Source: DATGZH01 sp035297265 (GTDB lineage: Bacteria > Actinomycetota > Acidimicrobiia > Acidimicrobiales > RAAP-2). Taken from it: DNA of 36,902 nt. Both the position numbers and the translations under genes were made by a program. Below are positions 15,187 to 22,344 of the stretch, piece after piece. The stretch is taken from positions 1 to 36,902 of the forward strand of contig DATGZH010000063.1 in the NCBI GenBank assembly GCA_035297265.1, read 5' to 3'. The notes beneath the pieces are model-generated. The model did no database searches and was not told the origin of the DNA. It worked only from the letters and a program-made list of their open reading frames with translations. Each line of letters starts with the position of its first letter. Position 1 is the first letter of the stretch.

Positions 15187-16364
15187 ACACCGAGGGCGGC
15201 GTCGCGGTCGCCTACCTCGACCACGCCGCCACGACGCCGCTGCGGCCCGAGGCGGCGGCCGCCATGGCCCCCTATCTCGGCGAGCGGTTCGGCAACCCGT
15301 CCGGGGGCCACCAGTTGGCCCGGGAGGCCCGCCGCGCCGTCGACGAGGCCCGGGAGGTCGTGGCCGCGTTGCTCGGTTTCTCGCCGGGCGAGGTGGTGTT
15401 CACGTCGGGCGGCACCGAGGCGGCCAACCTGGCGGTCGCCGGCGTGCTCACCGCGCACGACGGGTCGAGGGCGGCCGTCTGCTCGTCGATTGAGCACCCG
15501 GCGGTGCTGGAGTCGGCCCGCGCCGCCGCCGGCGTGCGAGTGGCCCTCGCCCCGGTGGACGACGACGGCGTGCTCCTGGTCGACGGGCTGGTCGGGCTCC
15601 TCGACGACGAGGTGGCCCTCGTGAGCGTGATGACGGCCAACAACGAGGTCGGAACGGTCCAGCCGCTCGCCGACGTCGTCGCCCGGGTCCGGCGCAGCGC
15701 GCCCTCGGCCGTCGTCCACACCGACGCCGTCCAGGCCGCGCCCTGGCTGGACCTCCCGGCGGTCACCGCCGGGGTCGACCTCGTCTCGGTGAGCGCGCAC
15801 AAGCTCGGGGGGCCCAAGGGCGTTGGCGCCCTCGGGGTGCGGTCGGGCACCCCTCTCCGTCCGCTCCTCTTCGGCGGCGGCCAGGAGCGGGGACTGCGCA
15901 GCGGCACCCACGACGTGGCGGGGATCGTCGGGCTGGCGGCGGCCTTCCAGGCGGCGGTGGACGAGCAGGCGGTCGAGGCGGCGCGGGTGGGCGCCCTGCG
16001 GGACCGGCTGCGGGCCGGACTCGTCGAGCGGGTGCCCGGGTCCGTGGCCACGGCCACCGGTCGGACGCTCCTCCCCGGCCACTGTCACTTCCGCTTCGAC
16101 GGCGTCGAGCAGGAGGAGCTGCTCTTCGTGCTCGACGCCGCGGGGATCTGCGCCTCGGGCGGTTCGTCCTGCGCCAGCGGGGCCCTCGAGCCGAGCCACG
16201 TCCTCCTCGCCATGGGGGTGGGTGCTGACGACGCCCGGAGCGCGGTGCGCTTCACCCTCGGGCGAACGACCGCTGAGGCCGAGGTGGACCGGGTGCTCTC
16301 GGTGGTGCCCGACGCCGTGGCCCGGCTCCGATCGGGGAGCGAGGAGGTCCGGCGCGCCGGCTGA
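15183..16364 (+). CDS. Cysteine desulfurase (NifS/IscS family)
   Basis: A 393-residue fold-type I PLP enzyme that turns cysteine into alanine and an enzyme persulfide. 'YLDHAATTPLRPEA' opens the protein. The PLP-binding Lys is in 'SVSAHKLGGPKGVG' (about residue 207). The persulfide Cys is in 'GGSSCASGALEPSHVL' (about residue 330), a motif on the short IscS/NifS-type loop. The GTG at 15183 overlaps the stop of the aldehyde dehydrogenase gene (GTGA). It is followed 24 bp later by mnmA, so it most likely supplies the sulfur for tRNA thiolation; a role in Fe-S assembly is not excluded. Confidence 0.93.
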   Translation: MNTEGGVAVAYLDHAATTPLRPEAAAAMAPYLGERFGNPSGGHQLAREARRAVDEAREVVAALLGFSPGEVVFTSGGTEAANLAVAGVLTAHDGSRAAVCSSIEHPAVLESARAAAGVRVALAPVDDDGVLLVDGLVGLLDDEVALVSVMTANNEVGTVQPLADVVARVRRSAPSAVVHTDAVQAAPWLDLPAVTAGVDLVSVSAHKLGGPKGVGALGVRSGTPLRPLLFGGGQERGLRSGTHDVAGIVGLAAAFQAAVDEQAVEAARVGALRDRLRAGLVERVPGSVATATGRTLLPGHCHFRFDGVEQEELLFVLDAAGICASGGSSCASGALEPSHVLLAMGVGADDARSAVRFTLGRTTAEAEVDRVLSVVPDAVARLRSGSEEVRRAG

Positions 16365-16388
16365 CCCGGCCGGCGCGAGAATTCTCCG

Positions 16389-17492
16389 ATGCAGGTCCTC
16401 GTGGCGATGTCGGGCGGTGTCGACTCCTCGGTCGCCGCCGCGCTCCTGACCGACGCCGGCCACGACGTGGTCGGGGCCACCCTCAAGCTGTGGGGCGGGC
16501 CCTCGGACTCGGGTTGCTGTTCGGTGGCCGACGTCGAGGACGCCCGTCGGGTGGCCCAGCAGCTCGGCCTCGACCACCACGTCTTCAATCTGACCGAGGA
16601 GTTCGAGTCCTCGGTCGTGGCGCCATACACCGTGGCGCACGCCGAGGGCGCCACGCCCAACCCCTGCATCGAGTGCAACCGCCACATCAAGTTCGACCGG
16701 CTGCTCGAGCGGGCCCGGCGGCTCGGCTTCGACGCCGTGGCCACTGGTCACCACGCCCGGGTGGTGGCGGAGGCGGCGGAAGGGGTCGATACCACGCGTT
16801 ACCGGCTGCTGCGGGGGATCGATGCACAGAAGGATCAGTCCTACGTACTGTCCATGCTCGGCCAGGCACAGCTGGCCGGGGTCCTGTTGCCTGTCGGGCA
16901 TCTGACGAAGCGCGAGGTGCGTCGCCTGGCGACGGATCGCCAGCTTCGTACGGCGGCCAAGCCGGACAGCCAGGACGTCTGTTTCATCCACGGTGCCGTC
17001 GGTCGTCGAGGCTTCCTCGGTCAGCGCCTCGATCTGCATGCGGGAAAGGTCGTCGATGCCGTGACCGACGACGTGGTGGGCGAGGTCGAGGCGGTCGAGC
17101 TCGTCACCGTCGGCCAGCGCCGGGGCATGGGCCACGGGTCCGACGGCCGGCGCCGCTACGTGGTGGCGGTCGACGTGCCCGGCCGGCGGGTGATGGTCGC
17201 TCCGCCCGAGGTCGCCGCGAGCGACCGGGTGTTCCTCCGCCCCGGGTCGCTGACCTGGGTCGGCGAGCCGCTCGCCTCGGGGTCCCAGGCCTTTGCGCAG
17301 GTGAGCGCCCACGGCCGTCCGGTCGGCTGCACCTACGAATCCGAGGCGGGCGACCCGACCGTCCGCTTCGACCGCGCCGAACGCCTTGTGGCCCCCGGTC
17401 AGACCGTTGCGCTCTACGACGCGGGCCGACCGGACGCTGTGCTCGGCGCCGGGATCGCCGCCGCCCCGAGGAGGATCGACCCTCTTCCTTGA
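16389..17492 (+). CDS. mnmA: tRNA-specific 2-thiouridylase MnmA
   Basis: A 367-residue enzyme that puts sulfur on U34 of tRNA-Lys, -Glu and -Gln. The ATP pyrophosphatase P-loop is 'MSGGVDSSVAAALL'. The catalytic cysteine is in 'NPCIECNRHIKF' (about residue 93) and the persulfide cysteine in 'SQDVCFI' (about residue 197). 'KDQSYVLSML' and 'TVGQRRGMGHG' are family hallmarks. The region of about 16780-17060 uses GAT and CGT codons more than the rest of the gene. It stands directly after the cysteine desulfurase, its likely sulfur donor. It ends 185 bp before the secreted repeat protein. Confidence 0.95.
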   Translation: MQVLVAMSGGVDSSVAAALLTDAGHDVVGATLKLWGGPSDSGCCSVADVEDARRVAQQLGLDHHVFNLTEEFESSVVAPYTVAHAEGATPNPCIECNRHIKFDRLLERARRLGFDAVATGHHARVVAEAAEGVDTTRYRLLRGIDAQKDQSYVLSMLGQAQLAGVLLPVGHLTKREVRRLATDRQLRTAAKPDSQDVCFIHGAVGRRGFLGQRLDLHAGKVVDAVTDDVVGEVEAVELVTVGQRRGMGHGSDGRRRYVVAVDVPGRRVMVAPPEVAASDRVFLRPGSLTWVGEPLASGSQAFAQVSAHGRPVGCTYESEAGDPTVRFDRAERLVAPGQTVALYDAGRPDAVLGAGIAAAPRRIDPLP

Positions 17493-17554
17493 GTGCGCGG
17501 CTCGCCAACCGCCCTACCTGCGCTCGCTTCGGACCCCTCACCAGGTCGAGGGGT

Positions 17555-17560
17555 TAGTGT
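17555..17560 (+). promoter_or_regulatory. Candidate -10 box (TAGTGT) upstream of the repeat protein
   Basis: TAGTGT lies in the 185-bp gap after mnmA and would give a leader of about 110 bases before the ATG at 17678. The leader ends with a strong ribosome site, CAGGAGG. No convincing -35 was found. Confidence 0.25.
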
Positions 17561-17677
17561 CGTGCAGGGTGGATGGGCGCTGCTTCAGGAGCGCGCCGCG
17601 TGCCGATCCCCCGGTAGTCCGCGGAGTCGTCGCCGGGCGAGAGTCGCACGGGTACGAAAGGCCCAGGAGGATCGAAC

Positions 17678-19780
17678 ATGAGAGGTGCGGCCTGGAAGTC
17701 GTGCGGAGCACTGCTTGCGCTGGCGGCGGTCGGGCTGTTCGCCGGACCGGCCGCGGCGGCGGGAAACGGTCCTGAACAGAACTCGTCTCGGGTCACGCAT
17801 CTGGGGGCGCGTGCCGCCGTACATCCGAACGTGAGCGGGGCGAATCTTGTCTCTGGGGCGGTAGTCCCGACCTCGGCGAGCTCGGTCGACGTGGCCGGGC
17901 CGGTCAACTCCTTCGCCAACCAGCCCACGAGCGCCAATACGGTGTCGGGCCTGCTCACACCGGGGGCCGAGTTCGTCGCCGGCTCGGCCATCGCCCCTGA
18001 CGGCTCGCTGGCCCTCGTGGGCGAGGCCGGCAACATGATCCCGGTGATCGAGGACCCGCTCAGCGCTTCGCCGTCCGTCGGGACGCCCGTCGACGTCTCG
18101 CAGTTCACCGGGGAAGGTGGCGCGATGTTCAACGTGTTCACCGATGCCGTGGCCATCACGCCTGACGGTCAAGCCGGCCTGGCCACCGCCGACTCGCAAG
18201 GGGCGATCGCTCTGATGCACAGCGCCAGCGGCTGGACCGTTGACTCCCGAGTGCAGGCGCCGGGGACCAATCAGGCTGGGCACGCGCACGCGCCGGGTTG
18301 GATCCTCGCGCCGCACACCTCAGCCAACGCCACCACCTACGACGGTGTGACCATCAGTAACCGGAAGGGCAGTGACGGCGACTACGTCGGCCTGCTCATG
18401 GACGCATCCGACCATACGGTGGCCGTGGTCACCGGACTCGGCACGGCTGGGGCGACGGTCGCCGGCCTGTTGACGGACACGACCAATATCACTCACGGCT
18501 ACAACGGTTTCAACGACTACGGCAACGGCGGGATGGCCTTTTCGCCGACTACGGCCAACGCGGCGGTGGTGGTGACCCGGAACGGTTTCGGCGTGCTGAG
18601 TCTTGTCAACCCGGCCAGTCCCACGCTCGGGTCGCTCACGACCATCCCGGCGGCCATGAGTGGCAACGGGGCCCAGTCCATCGCGGTCGCGCCCGATGGC
18701 AACCACGTGGCCGTGGCGGTCAACGACACGCTCTATTTCTTCAGCGGCCTGCTCACGGCCACCGGATCGACGCCCCTCACGAGCAGCGGCACCCCCCTCA
18801 CGATGCCGGGACCCATCATGTCGATCGACTACTCGGCGAGCGGGAACCTCGTCGTCAACTACACCAACGCGGGCCTGACGACGGGGTCGCTCGCGGTGGT
18901 GTCCGGGAGCACGACGGCGAACCCGTCGCTCCGGGGCGCCGTCGCTCCGAGCGGTCTGGCCCTGTCCGGACCACCCCACGACGTGAACGGGATGTCGGTG
19001 GTGCCCGAGGTGGCGGCGATCAACCGCGGCTATTTCGAAACGGCCTCGGACGGGGGGATCTTCAACTTCGGGAACGCCGGTTACTACGGCTCGCAAGGGG
19101 GCAAGCCACTCAACGCGCCGGTGGTCGGCATCGCCGCCACCCCCGACGGCGCGGGCTACTTCGAAGTGGCCTCCGACGGGGGTATCTTCAACTACGGCGA
19201 CGCCGGCTTCTTCCAGTCTGAGGGCGGCAAGCCGCTCTTCAGGCCGATGGTCGGGATCGCCGCCACCCCCGACGGCCAGGGATATTTCGAAGTGGCCTCC
19301 GACGGGGGCGTCTTCACGTTCGGCGACGCCGGCTACTACGGCTCGCAAGGGGGCAAGCCACTCAACTCGCCGGTGGTCGGCATCGCCGCCACCCCCGACG
19401 GCAAGGGCTACTTCGAAGTGGCCTCCGACGGGGGCGTGTTCAACTACGGCGACGCCGGCTACTTCGGTTCCATGGGCGGCATGCCGCTCAACAAGCCGGT
19501 GGTCGGGATCGCCGCCACCCCCGACGGCTTGGGCTACTGGCTGGTCGCCTCCGACGGAGGCATCTTCAACTTCGGCGACGCCCCGTACCTCGGGTCGATG
19601 GGTGGCATGCCGCTCAACAAGCCGGTCGTGGGCATCACGGCCACAGCGAGCGGCGGTGGCTACATCGAAGTGGCTTCGGACGGGGGCGTCTTCACCTTCG
19701 GCGACGCCGCGTACCGAGGCTCGATGGGTGGTATGCCCCTCAACAAGCCGGTCGTGGGGATCGCCGCCGCCAACAGCTGA
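17678..19780 (+). CDS. Secreted beta-propeller-like protein with six 42-residue C-terminal repeats
   Basis: A 700-residue exported protein. A signal peptide is clear: 'MRGAAWKSCGALLALAAVGL' then 'FAGPAAAAG'. Residues ~85-430 have recurring 'AIAPDGSLALVG', 'AITPDGQAGLAT', 'AVAPDGNHVAVAV' strands like a beta-propeller. From residue ~451 six tandem 42-residue repeats follow with core 'GYFEVASDGGIFNFGDAGY' and 'GG.PLN.PVVGIAATPDG'. No catalytic residues were recognised. Similar repeats occur in many exported Acidimicrobiia proteins (recollection, not checked). The ATG follows CAGGAGG, which fixes the start. Codons are less extreme in GC than in mnmA or ligA. It probably acts on or outside the cell surface. 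Confidence 0.85.
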   Translation: MRGAAWKSCGALLALAAVGLFAGPAAAAGNGPEQNSSRVTHLGARAAVHPNVSGANLVSGAVVPTSASSVDVAGPVNSFANQPTSANTVSGLLTPGAEFVAGSAIAPDGSLALVGEAGNMIPVIEDPLSASPSVGTPVDVSQFTGEGGAMFNVFTDAVAITPDGQAGLATADSQGAIALMHSASGWTVDSRVQAPGTNQAGHAHAPGWILAPHTSANATTYDGVTISNRKGSDGDYVGLLMDASDHTVAVVTGLGTAGATVAGLLTDTTNITHGYNGFNDYGNGGMAFSPTTANAAVVVTRNGFGVLSLVNPASPTLGSLTTIPAAMSGNGAQSIAVAPDGNHVAVAVNDTLYFFSGLLTATGSTPLTSSGTPLTMPGPIMSIDYSASGNLVVNYTNAGLTTGSLAVVSGSTTANPSLRGAVAPSGLALSGPPHDVNGMSVVPEVAAINRGYFETASDGGIFNFGNAGYYGSQGGKPLNAPVVGIAATPDGAGYFEVASDGGIFNYGDAGFFQSEGGKPLFRPMVGIAATPDGQGYFEVASDGGVFTFGDAGYYGSQGGKPLNSPVVGIAATPDGKGYFEVASDGGVFNYGDAGYFGSMGGMPLNKPVVGIAATPDGLGYWLVASDGGIFNFGDAPYLGSMGGMPLNKPVVGITATASGGGYIEVASDGGVFTFGDAAYRGSMGGMPLNKPVVGIAAANS
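19028..19777 (+). repeat. Six tandem 126-bp coding repeats
   Basis: Six direct repeats of 126 bp start at 19028, 19154, 19280, 19406, 19532 and 19658; the last is two codons short. Repeats 1-3 share 'GSQGG/SEGGKPL' and repeats 4-6 share 'GSMGGMPLNKPVVG', so the array probably grew by two separate duplications. All lie in frame within the secreted protein. Confidence 0.9.
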
Positions 19781-19803
19781 CCATCGGCGAAAGACACGCG
19801 AAG

Positions 19804-19832
19804 CGGCGGCCCGGCCTTCGGCCGGGCCGCCG
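19804..19832 (+). terminator. Strong GC hairpin after the repeat protein
   Basis: A perfect 13-bp stem (19804-19816 with 19820-19832) with a 3-base TTC loop begins 23 bp after the stop codon. It probably ends the repeat-protein transcript. It lacks a U-tract. Confidence 0.7.
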
Positions 19833-19885
19833 GCGCGTTCGGTCGTCGGCCACCGGAGCTCCCGAGCTCTCGGCGCGTCTCCTTC

Positions 19886-19919
19886 GTCTTTCCCGGTCGG
19901 GTCCCCGGGCGGGAAAGAC
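19886..19919. repeat. Second inverted repeat between repeat protein and ligA
   Basis: GTCTTTCCCG (19886-19895) pairs perfectly with CGGGAAAGAC (19910-19919) across a 14-base GC-rich loop. It lies upstream of the candidate ligA-leader promoter. It may be a second terminator, a protein-binding site or part of a longer leader; the rest of 19781-20007 shows no gene. Confidence 0.55.
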
Positions 19920-19949
19920 CGGCCCGGCGGCTGCGTAACAGCCCCTGGC

Positions 19950-19955
19950 TAAAGT
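19950..19955 (+). promoter_or_regulatory. Candidate -10 box (TAAAGT) for the uORF-ligA transcript
   Basis: TAAAGT matches the TANNNT pattern. Transcription from about 19962 would give a ~46-base leader before the upstream ORF at 20008. No -35 was recognised. Confidence 0.35.
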
Positions 19956-20007
19956 ACACGGGCCGGGTTGATCCCGGCGATCGCAGCGCCGAGGAAGTGA
20001 AGGAGCG

Positions 20008-20082
20008 ATGACCACCAGCGCGCGCCCGTACCGGCACCCGGTGTCAAGCCGCTCGTCATCGCCCGCGACAGAGTTCCACTAG
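20008..20082 (+). CDS. 24-residue upstream ORF, possible leader peptide of ligA
   Basis: A 25-codon frame, 'MTTSARPYRHPVSSRSSSPA' followed by 'TEFH', begins shortly after AAGTGAAGGAGCG, one of the better ribosome sites in the region. It ends with TAG at 20080-20082, three bases before the ATG of ligA, which itself lacks a ribosome site. The peptide is Ser/Arg-rich and matches no family known to me. The arrangement suggests that ribosomes finishing this ORF re-initiate at ligA. It could also be a chance frame next to a misplaced ligA start. Confidence 0.4.
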   Translation: MTTSARPYRHPVSSRSSSPATEFH

Positions 20083-20085
20083 CGC

Positions 20086-22227
20086 ATGGTCCGGTCCAAA
20101 AGGAAGCCGCCGGCGGAGCGAGTGGAGGAACTGCGCCGTCTCATCCGGCACCACAACGAGCGCTACTTCACCCTCGACAGCCCCGAGATCCCCGACGCGG
20201 AGTACGACGGCCTCGTCGTCGAGTTGCGTCGCCTCGAAGCGGAGCATCCCGAGCTCGTGGAGGCGTCCTCACCCACCCAGACGGTCGGTGGACCATTGGC
20301 TGGGCTCTTATCCGAGGTCCGCCACCGGGTGCCGATGATGAGCCTCGACAATTCGTTCACGCAGGAGGAGCTCGAGGCCTGGGGCGAGCGCCTCCACCGT
20401 CTCCTCCCCGATGTCGATCTCGACGTGCTCGAGTTCACGTGTGAGCCCAAGGTCGACGGGGTGGCCATGTCGCTCACGTACATCGATGGGCGGTTCACCC
20501 AGGCCGCCACCCGCGGCGACGGCGTGGTGGGCGAGGACGTGACGGCCAACGTGGCCACGATCGAAGACGTGCCCGAGCTCCTCGACCGAGCCGCGGGACC
20601 CTACCCGCGCCACTTGGAGGTGCGGGGCGAGATCTACCTCCCGACGGCCGCCTTCGAGGCCATGAACGAGCGCCAGCTTGCGGCGGGGGAGAAGACCTTC
20701 GCCAACCCGCGCAACGCGGCGGCCGGATCGCTCCGGCAGAAAGACCCGAAGGTCACCGCCACCCGGCCTCTCTCCTTCTGGGCCTACCAGCTCGGCGAGA
20801 TCGACGACAGCGCACCGGAGGAGGCGGCGCGAAGGCGCCGGGGGGCGAAGGGTTGGCCACCGGGACGCCAGAGCCAGGTGCTCGAGCGGCTGCGGGCCGC
20901 CGGGTTCCCGGTGAGCCCGGACGCCCGACTCGTGCAGGGGCTCGCCGCCGCGTTCGCCCGCTGCGACGAGCTCATGGCGCAGCGCCACGACCTGGCCTAC
21001 GAGGTGGACGGCGTCGTGGTCAAGGTGGACGACCTCGCGCTCCACGAGCGCCTGGGCTCGACGTCGCGGGCCCCGCGCTGGGCCATCGCCTTCAAGTTCC
21101 CGCCCGAGGAGCGGACGACCCGGCTGGAGCGCATCATGGTCTCGATCGGCCGGACCGGCCGGGCCACACCGTTCGCCATGCTCGAGCCGGTCGTCGTGAG
21201 CGGCTCGACGGTCGGCCTCGCCACGTTGCACAACGAGGACCAGGTGCGGTTGAAGGACGTGCGGCCCGGCGACCTCGTCGTCGTGCGCAAGGCGGGCGAC
21301 GTCATCCCCGAGGTGCTCGGGCCGGTGCTGTCCGGACCCGGCGTGCCCGCCCGCCGCCCGAGGCGCTGGAAGTTCCCGACGGTCTGCCCGTCGTGCGGCT
21401 TCCCGCTCGTGCGGCTGGAGGGGGAGAGCGACACCTATTGCACGAACATCGATTGCCCGGCCCAGCGGGTGCAGCGGATCGCCCACTTTGCCTCGCGCTC
21501 GGCGATGGACATCGAGGGGCTCGGCGAGCAGCGGGTCGTGCAGCTCGTCGAGGCCGGTCTCATCGCCGACCCGGCCGACCTGTACTCGCTCGACCCGACG
21601 CCGCTCGTCGAGCTCGAGGGCATGGGGGAGCTCTCGGTGCGCAACCTGCTCGCCGGCATCGACGTCTCGCGGGGCCGGCCGCTGAGTCGTCTCCTCGTGG
21701 CCCTCGGGATCCGGCACCTCGGGCCGACCGGGGCCCGGGCCCTCGCCCGGGCCGCCGGCTCACTGGCCGCTCTGCGGGCGTCGTCGTCGGCCGCCCTGGC
21801 CGAGGTCGAGGGGGTCGGTGCCGTGATCGCCGACAGCGTGGCCGAGTTCCTCGACAACCCGGCCAACCGCGGCGTGCTCGACCGTCTGGTGGCGGCGGGG
21901 GTGAACACGCTCGAGCCCGGCGCCACCGGGCGCCGGGCTCTCGGCGAGGGACCGGCCGGTGACGGCGCCCCGGCGGGCGTGCTCAGCGGGAAGTCGGTCG
22001 TGGTCACGGGCACGGTGCCCGGGTTCACCCGGGAGGAGGCCGAAGAGGCCATCGTGGCCCGGGGCGGGAAGTCCCCGGGCACCGTGTCGAAGAAGACGTT
22101 CGCCGTGGTGCTGGGCGAGGACCCGGGGACGGCCAAGCTGAACAAGGCCGAGGAGCTCGGGGTGCCCATCGTGGCGGCCGACCGTTTCGGGGTGCTCCTC
22201 GAGACCGGGGAGCTGCCGCCGGCCTGA
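20086..22227 (+). CDS. ligA: NAD-dependent DNA ligase LigA
   Basis: A 713-residue ligase that seals nicks during replication and repair. In order: the Ia NMN-binding domain ('YFTLDSPEIPDAEYDGL'), the adenylation domain with the nucleophilic Lys in 'CEPKVDGVAMSL' (about residue 121), the OB fold ('VVRKAGDVIPEVLGPVL'), a four-Cys zinc finger ('CPSCGFPL' and 'YCTNIDCPAQ', from about residue 434), tandem helix-hairpin-helix motifs ('GLGEQRVVQLVEAGLI', 'LEGMGELSVRNLLAGI') and a C-terminal BRCT domain from about residue 635 ('LSGKSVVVTGTVPGF'). All parts are intact. The ATG lies three bases after an upstream ORF, so translation may be coupled. In many actinobacteria ligA follows mnmA directly; here the repeat protein intervenes. 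Confidence 0.97.
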   Translation: MVRSKRKPPAERVEELRRLIRHHNERYFTLDSPEIPDAEYDGLVVELRRLEAEHPELVEASSPTQTVGGPLAGLLSEVRHRVPMMSLDNSFTQEELEAWGERLHRLLPDVDLDVLEFTCEPKVDGVAMSLTYIDGRFTQAATRGDGVVGEDVTANVATIEDVPELLDRAAGPYPRHLEVRGEIYLPTAAFEAMNERQLAAGEKTFANPRNAAAGSLRQKDPKVTATRPLSFWAYQLGEIDDSAPEEAARRRRGAKGWPPGRQSQVLERLRAAGFPVSPDARLVQGLAAAFARCDELMAQRHDLAYEVDGVVVKVDDLALHERLGSTSRAPRWAIAFKFPPEERTTRLERIMVSIGRTGRATPFAMLEPVVVSGSTVGLATLHNEDQVRLKDVRPGDLVVVRKAGDVIPEVLGPVLSGPGVPARRPRRWKFPTVCPSCGFPLVRLEGESDTYCTNIDCPAQRVQRIAHFASRSAMDIEGLGEQRVVQLVEAGLIADPADLYSLDPTPLVELEGMGELSVRNLLAGIDVSRGRPLSRLLVALGIRHLGPTGARALARAAGSLAALRASSSAALAEVEGVGAVIADSVAEFLDNPANRGVLDRLVAAGVNTLEPGATGRRALGEGPAGDGAPAGVLSGKSVVVTGTVPGFTREEAEEAIVARGGKSPGTVSKKTFAVVLGEDPGTAKLNKAEELGVPIVAADRFGVLLETGELPPA

Positions 22228-22230
22228 CCG

Positions 22231-22251
22231 GGGCCAACCGGGCTGTGGCCC
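22231..22251 (+). terminator. Weak hairpin after ligA
   Basis: GGGCCA and TGGCCC (22231-22236 and 22246-22251) can pair across nine bases just after the ligA stop. It is short, so termination here is uncertain. Confidence 0.3.
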
Positions 22252-22259
22252 GCCGAGCC

Positions 22260-22265
22260 TATGAT
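22260..22265 (+). promoter_or_regulatory. Candidate -10 box (TATGAT) of the PASTA kinase gene
   Basis: TATGAT is nearly the sigma-70 -10 consensus in the 117-bp gap after ligA. It would give a leader of about 70 bases. A TAGCCT at 22327-22332, 12 bases before the ATG, is an alternative. No clear -35 accompanies either. Confidence 0.35.
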
Positions 22266-22344
22266 TTGCGTGTCGACTGCAGATTCTTCGTGCCTGGCGG
22301 TCCACCGGCGGCGCAGCGTCCCTCAGTAGCCTGAAAGCGCTTCG

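Noticed and set aside
17573..17617. 14-codon ORF in the leader of the repeat protein
   Set aside because: It has no ribosome site and is not close to the downstream start, so chance is likely.
17493..17677. Possible riboswitch in the leader of the repeat protein
   Set aside because: I compared it with remembered c-di-AMP and c-di-GMP riboswitch patterns; the key conserved stretches are missing.
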